Of a DNA stretch of 64,000 nucleotides, positions 61,895 to 64,000 are shown piece after piece. Origin of the DNA: Progne subis subis. Taxonomy: Eukaryota; Chordata; Aves; Passeriformes; Hirundinidae. The position numbers were made by a program, and so were the translations under genes. The notes under the pieces were generated by a model that worked only from the letters and a program-made list of their open reading frames with translations, was not told where the DNA came from and did no database searches. Location of the stretch: assembly GCA_022316685.1 (NCBI GenBank), contig JAKJHU010000054.1, positions 806,001-870,000 on the forward strand. Direction: 5' to 3'. The stretch's first letter is position 1; every line of letters starts with the position of its first letter.

Positions 61895-62215
61895 TGGGGA
61901 TGATGATGGGGATGAGGAAGGGGATGGAGTTGGGGATGAAGCTGGGGATGGGGTTGAAGATGAGGGAGAAGATGGGGATGAGGAAGGGGATGATGATGGG
62001 AATGATGAGGGTGAAGATGGGGATGAAGATGGGGAAGATGGGGATGAAGCTGGGGATGAGGAAGGGGATGAAGCTGGGCATGAAGCTTGGGATGGGGTTG
62101 AAGATGGGGATGATGATGGGGATGAGGACGGAGATGAAGCTGGGGATGAAGAAAGAGATGATGGGGATGAGGATGGGGATAAAGATGATGATGATGATGA
62201 GGATGATGATGGGGG
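61895..62215 (+). repeat. Purine-rich (GATGGG)n-type array
   Basis: About 320 bp of almost pure purine plus T: GATGGGGATGAAG and related units, ending in (GAT)n. The plus-strand frame encodes Gly/Asp/Glu runs and another frame Met/Gly runs, both repeat artefacts. Confidence 0.95.
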
Positions 62216-62219
62216 TGAG

Positions 62220-63430
62220 CACCAGCTGTGCAGGGCTGGGGTGAGGCCTGGCTCCCTCTGTCATTTTCAGGACCTCAGGGCTTGTTGGAGGTTCCTGGCA
62301 GCGGCCAAACCCCGAGGTGGGTGAGGCGCCAGCCCAGGGTGGGCCCGAGCAGGGTTCGGGGCTCGCAGCAGCGGTGCTCCTGCATCCCAACCATCCCTGG
62401 ATGGTGTTTTCCCTGCCTTTGGCACAAGATGTCAGTGCTGCCCCACGAACGGCTCTCGGTGCTGTTCCACCGGCCGGGCCAGGGCGCTCCTTGGGGCTCC
62501 CCAAAGCGGGGTGCAGCACCTCGGGGTGCGGACCCGCGCCCCGTACCCGCGGGGAACCCACCGGGGCTTCTCCCCGCTGAGGGATTTGCGCCGAGAGCAG
62601 AGCGGGATGCTCGAGCTCCCCTTTGGGGGCACCGCAAAACTCCCGGACACCTCCGGAGCCACGGGAATCACCTGGAGAGAGATCCGGGAGGAGAGGGGAC
62701 GCGGAGGGAGAAGAAGCTGGGGATGGAAGAGCCCAAACCCCCGCTCAGCAACACGTGGAGATGGGGAAGGAAAAAAAAAAACCTCTCCAAAGAATGTTGA
62801 CAAGTCTGGAGGCTTCTAGGACCTTGGATGAGCGGGAAAATAACACATCAAAGACCCCACGTCCGCCTGAAGACAGATAAAAACTCGGAGCCAAGTGTTC
62901 TATGAATATTTAACTGCCATCAATGTTTAATTAGCGGACAGAGGGAGATTAAGAGCAGAGGGATCCGTTGTTCCCCTTTGCTCCAGCCCTGCTCTCGGGG
63001 TGCTGGGGGGCTCTTGGTGCTTGGGGGGGCTGGAGCCACACTCGGTGCCAAAACTGGGGTGCAGGGACCCCAAAGGAAGGGAAGGAGCCCCCCAGAAGGG
63101 AAGGTTTTGTTTTCCAAAGCCCCACTCTGGGAGAGGGCAGAGAGGACTCTTGCGTGACCTGGGTGTTGCAAATGCAAACCGGCCGTCCAAGGGAACGACT
63201 AGAAGTCATTTTTGGAGATTCAGGATGCTCCGAAAAAGCAGCTTTGCCCATCAGCACCACGGGGCCCCCGTGTTTCAGTGACCTGGAGAATGCAGAGGTG
63301 GGTCAGGATCCAAGCTCCAGCTTTTCCAGGGGCAGGGAGAGCTTTGTGGGAGCGCGGTGCTGCTGGAAGTGCTCAGTTTGGGATGCTCTGTGGGGCTGAC
63401 CTCGGTGGGCGTGAGCTGGAGGTGACTTCT
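62220..63430. other. No gene recognised
   Basis: GC-rich unique sequence between two arrays, with short motif-free open frames on both strands and no recognisable exon. Confidence 0.4.
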
Positions 63431-63435
63431 CTTAC

Positions 63436-63706
63436 CCTGGATCCATCCAGGAACATGGATCCATCCTGCTCTGGATCCATCCAGGAACATGGATCCATCC
63501 TGCTCTGGGTCCATCCAGGTCCATCCTGATCCATCCAGGTCCATCCTGATCCATCCAGGTCCATCCTGATCCATTCAGGAACATGGATCCATCCTGCTCT
63601 GGGTCCATCCAGGTCCATCCTGGTCCATCCAGGTCCATCATGGATCCATCCAGGTCCATCCAGGTCCATCCTTATCCACCCAGGTCCATCCTGGATCCAT
63701 CCCGAG
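63436..63706 (+). repeat. GGTCCATCCA/TCCATCCTG tandem repeat
   Basis: Nested array built from CAGGTCCATCC, CTGATCCATC and a longer block GAACATGGATCCATCCTGCT, repeated three times, over about 270 bp. Confidence 0.94.
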
Positions 63707-63837
63707 CTGTGCATGCAGCCGAAAAAGGGACATTCCAGCCCTGCTGCTGGCCGCTGGCACCACTGCACCACCCGCATCGCCACCGGCCCGGGCTGGGCTT
63801 TATTTGCCCCTCTTTCCTTTTCGTTTTGATGGAAATG

Positions 63838-64000
63838 GATTTATTATTTTATAATTTTTATACTTTAATTTTAATTTTAAAATTATTTCTATTTTTATCT
63901 ATTTTATATATTTTAATTTTAATTTTAATTTTTATATTTTTAATATTTTTATTTTTATTTTTACTTTTATATTTATATATTTATATTTATATTTATATTT
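63838..64000 (+). repeat. AT-rich low-complexity sequence at the window edge
   Basis: TTTTA, TTTTAATTTTAA and TATTTATA units continuing to the last base. The array probably runs past the window. Confidence 0.95.

Noticed and set aside
61797..62324. Acidic Asp/Glu/Gly-rich 175-codon frame
   Set aside because: Same array read on the plus strand; no flanking conserved domain or splice evidence.
61686..62561. 291-codon minus-strand frame rich in Ile, Pro and Phe, resembling membrane segments
   Set aside because: It is the translation of the purine-rich GATGGG array; the apparent hydrophobic segments are repeat units.

Overview
This is vertebrate nuclear DNA and almost certainly a bird, most likely a songbird. 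The evidence is compact GT-AG genes with short introns, GC-rich CpG islands, many minisatellites typical of an avian microchromosome, CR1 retrotransposon tails, and three LTR-like elements, two of which I recognise (from memory) as common in passerines. The gene set (NIPSNAP2, MRPS17, a merlin paralogue, CC chemokines) fits, also from memory, the region corresponding to chicken chromosome 19. The species cannot be fixed from sequence alone.

Layout. (1) 1.7-15.0 kb: NIPSNAP2 on the minus strand, complete, 10 coding exons, 284 aa, starting in a CpG island at 14.5-15.1 kb. (2) 17.7-20.6 kb: MRPS17 on the minus strand, two coding exons, 137 aa. Its probable 5' exon lies in a second CpG island at 20.2-20.8 kb, which may also fire rightwards into the next gene. 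(3) 26.7-42.4 kb: a 17-coding-exon merlin/ERM gene on the plus strand (NF2-like, 648 aa). Eleven exons have the human NF2 length (as I recall it), but the C-terminal tail is unrelated to that of canonical merlin. All exons join in one open frame. (4) 42.4-49.9 kb: no gene recognised; minisatellites and an LTR. (5) 50.0-57.8 kb: a CC chemokine pocket on the minus strand. It holds two complete three-exon chemokines (91 and 97 aa) and, between them, an orphan signal-peptide exon with its own TATA box and a perfect NF-kB palindrome. (6) 57.8-64.0 kb: no gene recognised; several tandem arrays, one strongly G-quadruplex-prone, ending in AT-rich low-complexity DNA.

The genes do not form one pathway. 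NIPSNAP2 and MRPS17 are mitochondrial housekeeping genes, arranged here as I recall them in human (MRPS17 upstream, same direction). The merlin paralogue is a cortical cytoskeleton/growth-control adaptor. The chemokines are inducible secreted immune ligands.

The points I consider most worth following are the orphan inducible-type exon between the chemokines, the new C-terminus of the merlin paralogue with a possible PDZ ligand, the five-cysteine chemokine, and a perfect TISU initiation element at NIPSNAP2. No large undescribed system is evident. Most long open frames are translations of tandem repeats.
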